A DNA stretch of 8,042 bases from Candidatus Daviesbacteria bacterium (GCA_003519445.1 DOWS01000029.1:470-8511); one strand, 5' to 3'. Positions 1 through 7,227 are shown, counted from the stretch's first letter. Made by a program: numbers and translations. The notes: generated by a model not told the origin, from the sequence alone.

Positions 1-504
1 ATCCATTTCAATATTGGTCACCACGGCAATATCCGGCTTGAAATTTAAAAAATTGTCATTATATTCATCTGCCTCGCAAACAAAATATTTTCCTTGTCCT
101 ATCCTAAAATTAGCTTTCCATTTGAAAACTTCTGCTCCCAATTCTACTGTTGGATCTAAACCAGCGTCTTCCAGCAGAGTACCAATCATAGCAGTGGTGG
201 TGGTTTTGCCATGGGTGCCTGATATTGCAATAACAAATTTTTGTCTTTGCAAATATTTGCCCATAAACTCCTGCCAGGTCATAATGGGAATTCCCAGTTT
301 TTTGGCTTCTAAAAGCTCTGGATTTTGTGGATCTAAAGAAAAAATAGCAGGGGTGACTGCTAAAATATCAATATTTTTTAGATGGTTTGGTGAATGGCCG
401 TTGAGTTCTTTATCACAGCCGGAAACGACATAACCTTGACTGCGGGCAATTTCCGCCGCCGCCGACGCCCCACTCCCTGCAACCCCTAAAAAATGAATCT
501 TCAT
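1..504 (-). CDS. murC: UDP-N-acetylmuramate--L-alanine ligase (MurC), N-terminal part
   Basis: This is the first 168 residues of MurC, the cytoplasmic ATP-dependent ligase that adds L-alanine to UDP-MurNAc in peptidoglycan synthesis; the rest lies beyond the left edge. A nucleotide-binding start (HFLGVAGSG, residues 4-12, then SGCD at 28-31) is followed by the Mur-ligase P-loop GTHGKTTTT at 96-104, the EADEYNDNFL segment at 144-153 and TNIEMD at 163-168, where the family continues into a metal-binding His. The ATG at 504-502 overlaps the stop of the upstream aminotransferase gene as TAATG, which fixes the start and suggests translational coupling. The N-terminal domain is short: the P-loop comes at about residue 96, whereas typical MurC reaches it around 110-120, because a stretch after the SGCD strand is missing. 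Mpl, the tripeptide ligase, is the main alternative but fits less well. About half to two thirds of the protein is not visible. Confidence 0.92.
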   Translation of the reverse strand, partial: MKIHFLGVAGSGASAAAEIARSQGYVVSGCDKELNGHSPNHLKNIDILAVTPAIFSLDPQNPELLEAKKLGIPIMTWQEFMGKYLQRQKFVIAISGTHGKTTTTAMIGTLLEDAGLDPTVELGAEVFKWKANFRIGQGKYFVCEADEYNDNFLNFKPDIAVVTNIEMD

Positions 505-1547
505 TAAATATATTTTAACATCTCGATGACATTTTTTAATGTGTGTGACGGGAAATTGGCTATTCTTAAATGATTTAGTTTGTTATCTCCATAACCTGCC
601 CCAATAATAAAGCCTTTTTTTGCTAGCTTTTTCCTTAATCTTTCTGATTCGCCTTTAACATCTATTACCAAAGTGGTAGGAGATCTAAACTTGTGATTTT
701 TGATAAAAGGCTGATATTTTTTGTGGTTATCAAAAAAATTATATAAAGCCTCTGCTTTTTTATCAGTATTTTCCCTGATTTTTTTCAAACTAATTTTTAA
801 CATATCCTTGATAACCTGATTTAACAAATAAATGCTTAAAACATTAGGGGTTTCAGGGGTTTGAAAATCCTTGGCTTTTTCCGAAAGATTTTTTAAACTA
901 TGATAACTGCCCGTAACTATACCCTTTTTTATTAATTTTTCTGTTTTTTCCAAAGCTTTTGGGCTAACTATCATTATTCCAAGTCCTGCCGGTAAACCAA
1001 AACCTTTTTGAACAGAGAAAAAAGCCACATCAATATATTTATAATCTATATCAACATAAGGGATGGAGGAAACTATATCTATGGCAATTAATTTTTCAGG
1101 ATATTTCTTTTTAAGATTATAGATATCCTCCATTGGGATCCAGAATCCGGTTGAGGTATCGTTTTGGGTAATGCAGATAAGTTCGGTTTCCTTGGGGATT
1201 TTTGAATAAAGCAGGTCGCTTTTTAAAACATTTTTTCCAAGCTCTGCGGCAAAATTTGCCCAGGCTTTTCCAAAAGAGCCGGTGATAATATGAAAGGAAG
1301 TTTTTTCCGTTAGTCCCATGATGGTTCTTTCCATTGCCTCCAGCGCAGAGGAGACAAAAAAGATTTGATAACTTTCCGGAATATTCAAAAGCGTTTTTAA
1401 ATTATTAGTTGTTTGTTTGAACAATTCTTTAAAATCAGCCCCCCTGTGATTTAAAGAAGGAATATTGATTTTTAAAGCTTGATTTAAATGCTTATATAGC
1501 GTGGGATAAACCTGTGACGGGCCAACAGTAAAGTATATTTTTTTCAT
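504..1547 (-). CDS. serC: Class V aminotransferase, probable phosphoserine aminotransferase
   Basis: This is a complete 347-residue PLP-dependent class V aminotransferase. Visible landmarks are the N-terminal TVGPSQVYP (7-15), NHRGADF (33-39; the His-Arg pair aligns with the phosphate-contacting H41/R42 of E. coli SerC), TQNDTSTG (127-134), the cofactor-ring aspartate in AIDIVSS (D157), the Schiff-base lysine K181 in SVQKGFGLPAG, RSPTT at 288-292, and R328 in LRIANF for the substrate carboxylate. The family also contains alanine-glyoxylate and serine-pyruvate aminotransferases, and the glycine-rich SerC loop with R77 is not conserved (SSALEAMER instead). The SerC role therefore rests mainly on context: it lies 1 bp after the SerB-SerA fusion, so it would convert 3-phosphohydroxypyruvate plus glutamate to phosphoserine between the two reactions of that protein. 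No Shine-Dalgarno precedes the ATG. Its TAA shares a base with the murC ATG. Confidence 0.76.
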   Translation of the reverse strand: MKKIYFTVGPSQVYPTLYKHLNQALKINIPSLNHRGADFKELFKQTTNNLKTLLNIPESYQIFFVSSALEAMERTIMGLTEKTSFHIITGSFGKAWANFAAELGKNVLKSDLLYSKIPKETELICITQNDTSTGFWIPMEDIYNLKKKYPEKLIAIDIVSSIPYVDIDYKYIDVAFFSVQKGFGLPAGLGIMIVSPKALEKTEKLIKKGIVTGSYHSLKNLSEKAKDFQTPETPNVLSIYLLNQVIKDMLKISLKKIRENTDKKAEALYNFFDNHKKYQPFIKNHKFRSPTTLVIDVKGESERLRKKLAKKGFIIGAGYGDNKLNHLRIANFPSHTLKNVIEMLKYI

Positions 1548-1548
1548 A

Positions 1549-3438
1549 TTAATAAAGTATTCTAAATCTAATGGTATCCGGAATCTTTTGTAACTTTCTT
1601 AAAACATCCTGATTATATCTTTTATTTACATCTGTAATTACATATCCAACAGCAGCGTTAGTTTTTAAGTATTGTCCGTTAATATTTATGTTTTCATCTG
1701 CCAAAATTTTATTAATTTGGGCTAAAATGCCCGGCACATTTTTATGTAAGTGTAAAAGCCTGTGTAAATTGCCTTGTTTGGGGAGCTGGATATCAGGTAG
1801 GTTTACAGAAAGATAAGTGTTTCCCGTATTAATAAAATCAATAATTTTTCCTGAAACATACCCCCCTATTTGTTTTTGGGCTTCCTGGGTTGAACCGGCA
1901 ATATGCGGGGTAAGAATTACATTTGGCAAATTTTGCAGTAAAGACTTAAAAGGCTCATCTCTGCTTTTGGGTTCTGCCGGAAACACATCCAAAGCAGCCC
2001 CCTTTATTTTTCCGGCTTTTAAAAATTTAGCCAAAGCATTGATATCTACAACAAATCCCCTGCTTAAATTAATAAAAATAGCGTTATTTTTCATAAGAGA
2101 AAATTCTTTTTCTCCAATAAGATTAGTATTTGATCTATCTCCGCTAACATGGATAGAGATAATGTCTGAAGATTTTAACAGTTCATGTAAAGTTTTCACT
2201 CTTTGGGCGTTTCCCAAAGGAAGTTGTTCCAGCAGGTCGTAGTAAATAACTTTCATCCCCAAAGCCTCTGCCACTACAGACAGTTGAGAGCCAATATGGC
2301 CGTATCCAACTATGCCCAATGTTTTACTCCGCAACTCATTGGAGCTTTCAGCAGATTTATCCCAAATTCCCATATGCAATTTATTATTTTTATCTATTAC
2401 TCCCCTGATTAACATAATCATTTCACCGATCGCGAGTTCTACCACCGAACGGGTATTTTGAAAAGGAGCGTTAAATACAGCTATACCAGACTTTGTTAGG
2501 GCATCTAAATCCATTTGATCAACGCCTATGCAAAAAGCTCCCACCACTTTTAATTTATTGGCATTTTGCAAAACTTTTTGAGTTATACTTGTTTTAGATC
2601 TAATGCCCAAAACCGAGACATCCTTTATTTTTTCCCGTAATTCTTTTTCATCAAGAGCTGTTTTAAGAAGTTCCACCAGGTAACCTTCTTTTTCCAAAGC
2701 GAGCTGTGCGGAAGTTTCAATATTTTCCAAAAGCAAGGCTTTAATTTTGGATTTTGGGTAAGATAAAGACATAGGCAATTTATTCACAAATAAAAATTCA
2801 TCAAAGCTTCCAACTATTTGATCTGCTTTTTTGCTAACAACCTCTCTATTAATATTTTCTACAAAGGCTATAAATTTTTTGGCAGCGCCCAAATTTTTAA
2901 TTTGTAAGTCGGTGAACCCATCGCCAATAACAGTAATGTCTCCCTTAAGATTTAAAGTTTTAACAGCCTTAACTTTGCCGTTATTTCTTGATAAAGGATT
3001 TTTAGTATCAAAGCCCAACACGATACCTTTTTTGTCAAATCTAAAAGTATTGGCAAGGATATGATTTTCCAGTATGCCAAGTTTGCTAGCTACCGGAGTG
3101 ACAAATTCTTGAAAACCGCCGGTGATTATATAAATGCGGTCTTTGAAGGTTTTGAAAAAATGTTTATTCCGCAAAACAGACGGAGAAATTTTCTTTTTTA
3201 GAACTTTTGCTAAAGATTCAAGGTGAGATTTATTAATTCTTAATAAGTTTAATCTTTTCTTTAAGCTTTCTGAAAAACCAATTTTTCCCTCCATTCCTAA
3301 ATTGGTAATTGTTTTAATTTCTTCAAGGATTTCTTCTTTTTGAAGATTGTCCTTTAAAACGATTTGAGCCAGCTCCTCCAACCCCTCTGTTTGGATAATA
3401 GTTGAATCAAAATCAATAATGAAATATTGCTCTTCCAT
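1549..3438 (-). CDS. serB-serA: Fused phosphoserine phosphatase (SerB) and D-3-phosphoglycerate dehydrogenase (SerA) with ACT domain
   Basis: One 629-residue polypeptide carries the first and last enzymes of serine synthesis. Residues 1 to about 212 are a HAD-IB phosphatase: motif I DFDST (nucleophile D9, acid D11), T106 in IITGGF, K155 in GKVKAVK and acidic motif GDGFTD at 172-177. From about 228 to 629 it follows E. coli SerA almost end to end: NAPFQNTRSV (323-332), Rossmann loop GYGHIGSQ (378-385), catalytic R460 (NLSRG), E489 (FPAEP) and H512 (TPHIAGSTQEAQ), then a C-terminal ACT domain (about 557-629) ending DTIRFRILY. ACT residues H565, N567 and N585 align with E. coli H344, N346 and N364, which bind serine, so feedback inhibition by serine is likely. 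All catalytic residues are present in both halves. The ATG lies 13 bp after gyrB with no Shine-Dalgarno; an ATG overlapping the gyrB stop is out of frame. Confidence 0.94.
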   Translation of the reverse strand: MEEQYFIIDFDSTIIQTEGLEELAQIVLKDNLQKEEILEEIKTITNLGMEGKIGFSESLKKRLNLLRINKSHLESLAKVLKKKISPSVLRNKHFFKTFKDRIYIITGGFQEFVTPVASKLGILENHILANTFRFDKKGIVLGFDTKNPLSRNNGKVKAVKTLNLKGDITVIGDGFTDLQIKNLGAAKKFIAFVENINREVVSKKADQIVGSFDEFLFVNKLPMSLSYPKSKIKALLLENIETSAQLALEKEGYLVELLKTALDEKELREKIKDVSVLGIRSKTSITQKVLQNANKLKVVGAFCIGVDQMDLDALTKSGIAVFNAPFQNTRSVVELAIGEMIMLIRGVIDKNNKLHMGIWDKSAESSNELRSKTLGIVGYGHIGSQLSVVAEALGMKVIYYDLLEQLPLGNAQRVKTLHELLKSSDIISIHVSGDRSNTNLIGEKEFSLMKNNAIFINLSRGFVVDINALAKFLKAGKIKGAALDVFPAEPKSRDEPFKSLLQNLPNVILTPHIAGSTQEAQKQIGGYVSGKIIDFINTGNTYLSVNLPDIQLPKQGNLHRLLHLHKNVPGILAQINKILADENININGQYLKTNAAVGYVITDVNKRYNQDVLRKLQKIPDTIRFRILY

Positions 3439-3451
3439 TTAAGCAAGGGCA

Positions 3452-5395
3452 TTATATATCAAGTGTGGCCATCTTCGCATGGGTCTGGATAAAGCGTTTG
3501 CGAGGTGGGACTTCATCGCCCATGAGCATGGTAAAAACTTCATCTGCTGCTACAACATCTTCATTGGTAACTTGTTTTAAAACCCTGTTTTCCGGGTTCA
3601 TGGTAGTTTCCCAAAGCTGGTCCGGGTTCATTTCTCCTAAACCTTTATAACGCGAGATGATAGACCCATCCCCTATTTTTTTCAGGACAGTTTCTTTTTC
3701 TTCGTCCGAATAAGCATAATTTAGCTCTTTGCCTTTTTGGATTTTATAAAGAGGAGGTTGGGCGATATACATATAGCCTTTGGTAATAATTTCCGGCAAA
3801 TACCTGAAAAAGAAGGTTAGGAGCAGTGTGCGGATATGTTCTCCGTCTACATCTGCATCAGTCATGATAATAATCCGGTGATAGCGGGTTCTGCCATAAT
3901 CAACCGTATCCCCTATGCCTGTGCCTAAAGCAATTACCAAAGCCTTAATTTCCTCAAATTCCAGGATTTTATCCAAACGGGCCCGTTCCGTATTTAAAAT
4001 TTTCCCCCTAAGAGGCAAAATAGCCTGGAATTTTCTATCCCGGCCTTGTTTGGCTGAACCTCCTGCCGAATCTCCTTCCACTATGTATAATTCCGATTCT
4101 GCAGGGTCCCTGTTTTGGCAATCTGCCAGTTTTCCGGGTAAAGTCATGCCCTCCAAAGCGCCTTTTCTAATCACTGCGTCTTTGGCTGCCCGGGCGGCGG
4201 CCCTGGCTCTTGCTGCCAGCATCACTTTTTCCAAAATAGCCCGGCCATCAGAGGGATTTTCTTCAAAAAAAACATCCAAACCTTCTTTGACAACTTGAGC
4301 CACAATTGGCTGCAACTCGGCATTACCCAGTTTTTCCTTGGTTTGGCTTTCAAACTGAATTCGCTCGCTATCCATTTTGATGGAAATAACTGCTGTTAAT
4401 CCCTCTTTAACATCCTCGCCGGTTAAATTTTCATCTTTTTCTTTTAAAGCTTCTGATTTTCTGGCATAATCATTAATAGCTCTAGTCAGGGCAATTCTAA
4501 AGCCTGTTAAGTGGCTGCCGCCCTCTGTGGTAGGCACAACATTGGCAAAGCTCTCCACATTCTCCACAAAACTGTCATTGTATTGGATGGCTGTTTCAAC
4601 ATCAACGCCCTCTATAACTCTATGGATCAAAATCGGCTCGGGGTGAACCAAGGCTTTGTTTCTGTTTAAGTGTTTAATTAAAGTGGCAAGGCCTGATTGA
4701 AAATAGAAATGCCGTTCTATGTTTGATCTTTCATCAGAGATATGAAAGAAAATGCCTGCTACCAGGTAGGCTACTTGCTTAATTTGTTTTTCCAGTCTGT
4801 CAAAATCCGGGGTGGTAGTGGTGGTAAAAATACTCTTGTCAGCCAGAAAACTAACCATAGTGCCTGATTTGGCGATCCATTTAAAATTGGATTTAAAAGG
4901 CAAAACAGGATTTTTTTCCATTAAGGCAACTTTGGATCTGGGCTTGCCTTTTTCATATTCCTGAAAATACTGCTTGCCGTCTCTTCTTACTTCTGCTCTT
5001 GCATAATCTGACAAAGCATTTACTGCTGAAACTCCTACTCCATGCAGACCCGTTGAAACCTTATAACCTCCCTCACCAAACTTGCCTCCGGCATGAAGGG
5101 TGGTCATGATGACCTCGAGTGCGGATTTGCCTACTTTGGGGTGAATTTCCACAGGAATGCCCCGGCCGTCATCTGCTACAGTTATATAATCATCTTCGTG
5201 CAAAGTCACCCAGATATTTTTGGCATAGCCTGCCAAAGCTTCGTCAATTGAGTTGTCAACTACTTCTTTGATCAAATGATGCAGGCCGCGCAAATCCGTT
5301 GAGCCAACATACATACCCGGCCGCTTTCTGACCGGCTCCAACCCTTCCAACACCTGTATTTGCTCTGCTGAATATTTACTGGAATCTTTAACCAT
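3452..5395 (-). CDS. gyrB: DNA gyrase subunit B
   Basis: This is a complete 647-residue GyrB, the ATPase and part of the cleavage core of the topoisomerase that introduces negative supercoils. The GHKL ATPase domain shows EVVDNSIDEA (44-53; E44 and N48), DDGRGIP (75-81) and the lid GLHGVGVS (116-123). After the transducer comes the Toprim domain with EGDSAGG (440-446; E440) and DADVDG (513-518), then RYKGLGEMNPDQLW and the C-terminal MGDEVPPRKRFI. Length is that of the short Gram-positive-type GyrB, without the roughly 165-residue insertion of E. coli. Position R463 (PLRGKIL) corresponds to E. coli K447 and is arginine, as usual in Gram-positive-type enzymes. GyrB rather than ParE is favoured by the KQ-VT-ED and MGDEVPPRKRFI wording, although gyrA is not in the window. 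It leads the operon with the serine genes and murC; no Shine-Dalgarno is present. Confidence 0.97.
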   Translation of the reverse strand: MVKDSSKYSAEQIQVLEGLEPVRKRPGMYVGSTDLRGLHHLIKEVVDNSIDEALAGYAKNIWVTLHEDDYITVADDGRGIPVEIHPKVGKSALEVIMTTLHAGGKFGEGGYKVSTGLHGVGVSAVNALSDYARAEVRRDGKQYFQEYEKGKPRSKVALMEKNPVLPFKSNFKWIAKSGTMVSFLADKSIFTTTTTPDFDRLEKQIKQVAYLVAGIFFHISDERSNIERHFYFQSGLATLIKHLNRNKALVHPEPILIHRVIEGVDVETAIQYNDSFVENVESFANVVPTTEGGSHLTGFRIALTRAINDYARKSEALKEKDENLTGEDVKEGLTAVISIKMDSERIQFESQTKEKLGNAELQPIVAQVVKEGLDVFFEENPSDGRAILEKVMLAARARAAARAAKDAVIRKGALEGMTLPGKLADCQNRDPAESELYIVEGDSAGGSAKQGRDRKFQAILPLRGKILNTERARLDKILEFEEIKALVIALGTGIGDTVDYGRTRYHRIIIMTDADVDGEHIRTLLLTFFFRYLPEIITKGYMYIAQPPLYKIQKGKELNYAYSDEEKETVLKKIGDGSIISRYKGLGEMNPDQLWETTMNPENRVLKQVTNEDVVAADEVFTMLMGDEVPPRKRFIQTHAKMATLDI

Positions 5396-5407
5396 AGAGG
5401 TAACTCT

Positions 5408-5416
5408 AGTTTAACA
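5408..5416 (-). promoter_or_regulatory. Weak candidate extended -10 promoter for the gyrB operon
   Basis: On the minus strand TGT followed by TAAACT (4 of 6 to TATAAT) forms an extended -10 box in the 37-bp gap between the upstream gene and gyrB. Transcription would begin near 5401, leaving about six bases before the gyrB ATG at 5395. No recognisable -35 is present. It is listed because it repeats the short -10-to-ATG spacing of the other promoters here; read-through from the upstream gene is equally possible. Confidence 0.35.
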
Positions 5417-5432
5417 CACACAGGGGTTATTT

Positions 5433-6026
5433 TCATTGAACAATATAGATATTTCGCCATCCAGGTTCATTTCTTATTAATCCTCTATAAAAACTTCTTG
5501 CTTCCATTTGAGTATCGAGGGGAATTAATTCTGTAGATAGTCCAGTAATTCTTTTTGCAAGCCTAGTTGTTGAGAATTTATAAAGTCCCCTTACAAGATT
5601 ATCATGATTAAGTCGTCCGTACCAAGAAAGATAGTCATATCTATTGATTGGGTCAGTTGTTGGTGCAAATAGTATTAATACTGGTACGGGAATATTTACA
5701 CCGCTTTGTTCTGTTAACATTTTATAGTAATGAAACTCTGATCTGATTCCATTACTGTGAGCTTGGCCATAAGTATCTAAATTTCCTTCCAAGACATCAC
5801 GAATATCTGGGGCTAAAGGATCCAAACCAAGCCTTCTAAGCACTCTTATCTCTTCTCTTTCATGAATATAAAATGCATTACTTAGAGGTAATCCTTGATA
5901 AAGTGCGGCATAGTATCTTTCATCCTGTGGACTTCCAGCAAGTGCGCTATTAAATGTAGCATATTGTTCTACTTCGGAATAATCTATGGGACTTAGCTCG
6001 AAATAATCCCTGCCAAATTTCATCAT
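5433..6026 (-). CDS. Unrecognised 197-residue protein with a His/Glu-rich core
   Basis: I do not recognise this protein. It has no signal peptide or membrane segment and looks like a soluble mixed alpha/beta protein rich in aromatic residues (many Tyr). A cluster of potential metal ligands stands out: YIHEREEI (53-60, with H55, E56, E58, E59), then AHSNGIRSEFHYY (89-101, with H90, E97, H99), followed by a hydrophobic strand PVPVLILFAPTTDP (113-126). An HExxE segment followed by an AHxxxxxE helix suggests a metal-binding helical fold, but this is a guess from residue spacing only. The start is the double ATG at 6026-6021, chosen because an extended -10 ends 7 bases upstream. The stop is TGA, 37 bp before gyrB on the same strand, so it may be co-transcribed with gyrB. 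The long open frame with its own good promoter argues for a real gene. Confidence 0.7.
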   Translation of the reverse strand: MMKFGRDYFELSPIDYSEVEQYATFNSALAGSPQDERYYAALYQGLPLSNAFYIHEREEIRVLRRLGLDPLAPDIRDVLEGNLDTYGQAHSNGIRSEFHYYKMLTEQSGVNIPVPVLILFAPTTDPINRYDYLSWYGRLNHDNLVRGLYKFSTTRLAKRITGLSTELIPLDTQMEARSFYRGLIRNEPGWRNIYIVQ

Positions 6027-6033
6027 GAAAAGG

Positions 6034-6042
6034 ATTATAGCA
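6034..6042 (-). promoter_or_regulatory. Extended -10 promoter TGCTATAAT for the 197-residue gene
   Basis: The minus strand reads TGC-TATAAT, a perfect extended -10, ending 7 bases before the ATG at 6026. Start of transcription would fall at about 6027-6026, giving a leaderless mRNA. The -35 region at 17 bp spacing is poor, as is common with extended -10 promoters. Further upstream a TTGACA (plus-strand 6083-6088) and TATACT (6058-6063) are 19 bp apart and could form a second, weaker start. Confidence 0.65.
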
Positions 6043-6112
6043 GAATAACTATATCAAAGTATATCTATGAGGCCGAAAATGGTGTCAATGTATCCCACCT
6101 AGAGGGTGGACT

Positions 6113-6143
6113 GCTTGGTACCTATTCTTTTAGGGTATTTTGA
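6113..6143. repeat. Direct repeat copy R1, at the 3' end of the ACT-domain gene
   Basis: This 31-base segment matches R3 (7766-7797, 32 bases). The shared blocks are GCTTGG, ACCTATTCTTTT and ATTTTGA, with one T/C difference between the first two blocks and a divergent middle. It covers the last codons and stop of the ACT-domain gene (VKIP-stop) and the bases just after it. The equivalent part of R3 encodes LKMPKKE-stop of the holB-like gene. Confidence 0.65.
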
Positions 6144-6882
6144 CCATGCCGTGCCGCTCTACACCCAGAACAGGTAAAACAGTATCAATACTTCTACAGA
6201 CAGGCAGGTCTTGGATGGCCTGCAAAGCCCTTGCCAAACTTAATCCAGAACATGGATTTAAGATAACGGCCACTTGGGTGGTGGGACTACCCTTTTCCAG
6301 TTCAGGTTGTCTAAATTCATGAATATTAATCTCTTCTCTGGCTAATGGATCTAAAATCTCGGATAAAACAGAGGGTTGGTCGTCGATTGTCAAGCGAATA
6401 TAGCGGGCCAGCTCTAGTTCATCAAAAGGTAGCACTCTTATGTCTATGGGATAGAATTCGGGAAAGGTGGCAGATGGATTAGAGAATAATGCTACTCCGT
6501 TACTAACTTTATCTGCCAGAGGATGATTTTGGGGAAGTAAAACCGGATTGATCCATGCCTCGAATTTCCCAGCAGCAATTTCTTGGAGACAAGCAAATTT
6601 AGGGATTAAGGTAAAACCGAATTCGCTGGCAAAAGCAGAATCGACTTCGGCAGGATCTTGGAGATTTTCGGAAATTTCCTCCGGTCGTAAAGGGCGGATG
6701 GAGAATACACGATTGGCCAATTGTCCCAGATGCTCTCTTGTCACAGCACTTCCCGAAAATCTAATTTGTACTGATGATAATTTGTCTCTGATACTCCAAT
6801 TTGCATATTCAAGCCATTCTTGGAGATTAATCCCCACTTGGGGGGCATATATAGCTTGAACTAAAAACTCTGGTTTTGCCAT
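6130..6882 (-). CDS. Homoserine-dehydrogenase-like protein lacking the NAD domain, with C-terminal ACT domain
   Basis: This is a 250-residue soluble protein. Residues about 67-133 resemble a late part of the homoserine dehydrogenase catalytic domain: PEEI, DSAFASEFGFTLIPK and INPVLLPQNHPLADKVSNGV (111-130) follow the family pattern of a V-P-x-L-x-P then HPLA then a G-x-NAV-like stretch. Residues about 159-240 form an ACT domain (YIRLTIDDQPSVLSEIL, then INIHEF, then a final strand DTVLPVL), as at the C-terminus of that enzyme. The Rossmann nucleotide-binding domain, the NGTTNYIL/AEADP active-site segment with the catalytic Lys and Asp, and the GAGxxPTASAV motif are all absent, and residues 1-66 match nothing I know. 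It is therefore unlikely to be a dehydrogenase; an amino-acid-sensing or partner protein is possible. It is intact, has a strong promoter and ends inside repeat R1. The family call is inference from motif order. Confidence 0.62.
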   Translation of the reverse strand: MAKPEFLVQAIYAPQVGINLQEWLEYANWSIRDKLSSVQIRFSGSAVTREHLGQLANRVFSIRPLRPEEISENLQDPAEVDSAFASEFGFTLIPKFACLQEIAAGKFEAWINPVLLPQNHPLADKVSNGVALFSNPSATFPEFYPIDIRVLPFDELELARYIRLTIDDQPSVLSEILDPLAREEINIHEFRQPELEKGSPTTQVAVILNPCSGLSLARALQAIQDLPVCRSIDTVLPVLGVERHGMVKIP

Positions 6883-6888
6883 TACCCC

Positions 6889-6917
6889 ATAGTAGCAGAA
6901 GGAGGTGTTGAAGTCAA
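6889..6917 (-). promoter_or_regulatory. Promoter of the ACT-domain gene (TTGACT-17-TACTAT, extended -10)
   Basis: On the minus strand TTGACT (6917-6912) and TACTAT (6894-6889) are separated by exactly 17 bp, and TGC directly precedes the -10. The six bases GGGGTA then lead straight into the ATG at 6882, so the predicted first transcribed base is the A of the start codon. This implies a leaderless mRNA and supports the chosen start. Confidence 0.78.
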
Positions 6918-6941
6918 GTTTGCGACACTTGGGATTTAGAA

Positions 6942-7217
6942 TTATTCAAAATAAGCTCTCAATCGTTCTTGAATGGAAGGATCACCTCTTAACTTTCCCA
7001 AAGCTTCTCTTTTAATTCTACCGACTGTCCAGCGCGAACGTCCAATTTCTCTGCCTATTGCTTTTTGAGGATGCCTTATACCATCATTAAGACCTTCACT
7101 TAATCTTACAACAAGTGTTTCGCGAGGCGTGAGCTTTGCTTCTAATATTTCCGATACCTCTTCTATTAAGAGTTTACCCCCCTGTTTTTGTTGCTCTTGT
7201 CGTTCTCTATTCGCCAT
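6942..7217 (-). CDS. Stand-alone sigma-70 region 4 protein (HTH)
   Basis: This 91-residue protein is essentially one domain: region 4 of a housekeeping-type sigma factor. From residue 29 it reads LTPRETLVVRLSEGL, then a helix-turn-helix KAIGREIGRSRWTVGRIKREALGKL (52-76, shown here only as landmarks KAIGREIGRS and TVGRIKREALG), ending IQERLRAYFE like the RpoD C-terminus. The basic, glutamine-rich first 28 residues replace regions 1-3, so there is no -10-binding or core-clamp region 2. Region 4 contacts -35 DNA and the RNA polymerase beta flap, so a DNA-binding regulator or polymerase-associated factor is likely. The start is the ATG at 7217: a longer frame from TTG at 7256 exists, but that TTG is part of the perfect -35 box. 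It is followed 59 bp later by the ACT-domain gene, which has its own promoter. A plain Trp-repressor-like or LuxR-like HTH is a less likely reading. Confidence 0.8.
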   Translation of the reverse strand: MANRERQEQQKQGGKLLIEEVSEILEAKLTPRETLVVRLSEGLNDGIRHPQKAIGREIGRSRWTVGRIKREALGKLRGDPSIQERLRAYFE

Positions 7218-7227
7218 TATAGTTCTA

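Noticed and set aside
14..433. A 139-codon open frame on the plus strand
   Set aside because: It lies antisense within murC, whose minus-strand product has clear Mur-ligase motifs. The plus-strand translation has no family features.
3451..3453. ATG overlapping the gyrB stop codon (TAATG) as the start of the phosphatase-dehydrogenase gene
   Set aside because: It is out of frame with the serB-serA reading frame; the in-frame ATG at 3438 directly precedes the conserved phosphatase N-terminus.
1817..4298. Several plus-strand open frames of 60-140 codons within serB-serA and gyrB
   Set aside because: All are antisense shadows of two strongly conserved proteins, have no promoter or start signal and resemble nothing.
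5433..5435. Possible recoded TGA
   Set aside because: TGA is the only sensible end of this frame, 37 bp before gyrB, and no in-frame TGA occurs inside any conserved gene, so the code is standard here.
5272..5460. A 62-codon minus-strand frame overlapping the gyrB start
   Set aside because: It overlaps the conserved GyrB N-terminus in another frame and the end of the upstream gene; no sign of coding.
6095..6109. CCACC/GGTGG hairpin after the ACT-domain gene as a terminator
   Set aside because: The stem is only 5 bp with a 5-base loop and no U tract follows on the minus strand.
6140..6859. Two plus-strand frames of 60 and 103 codons
   Set aside because: They are antisense to the ACT-domain gene, which has a strong promoter and recognisable domain pattern on the minus strand.
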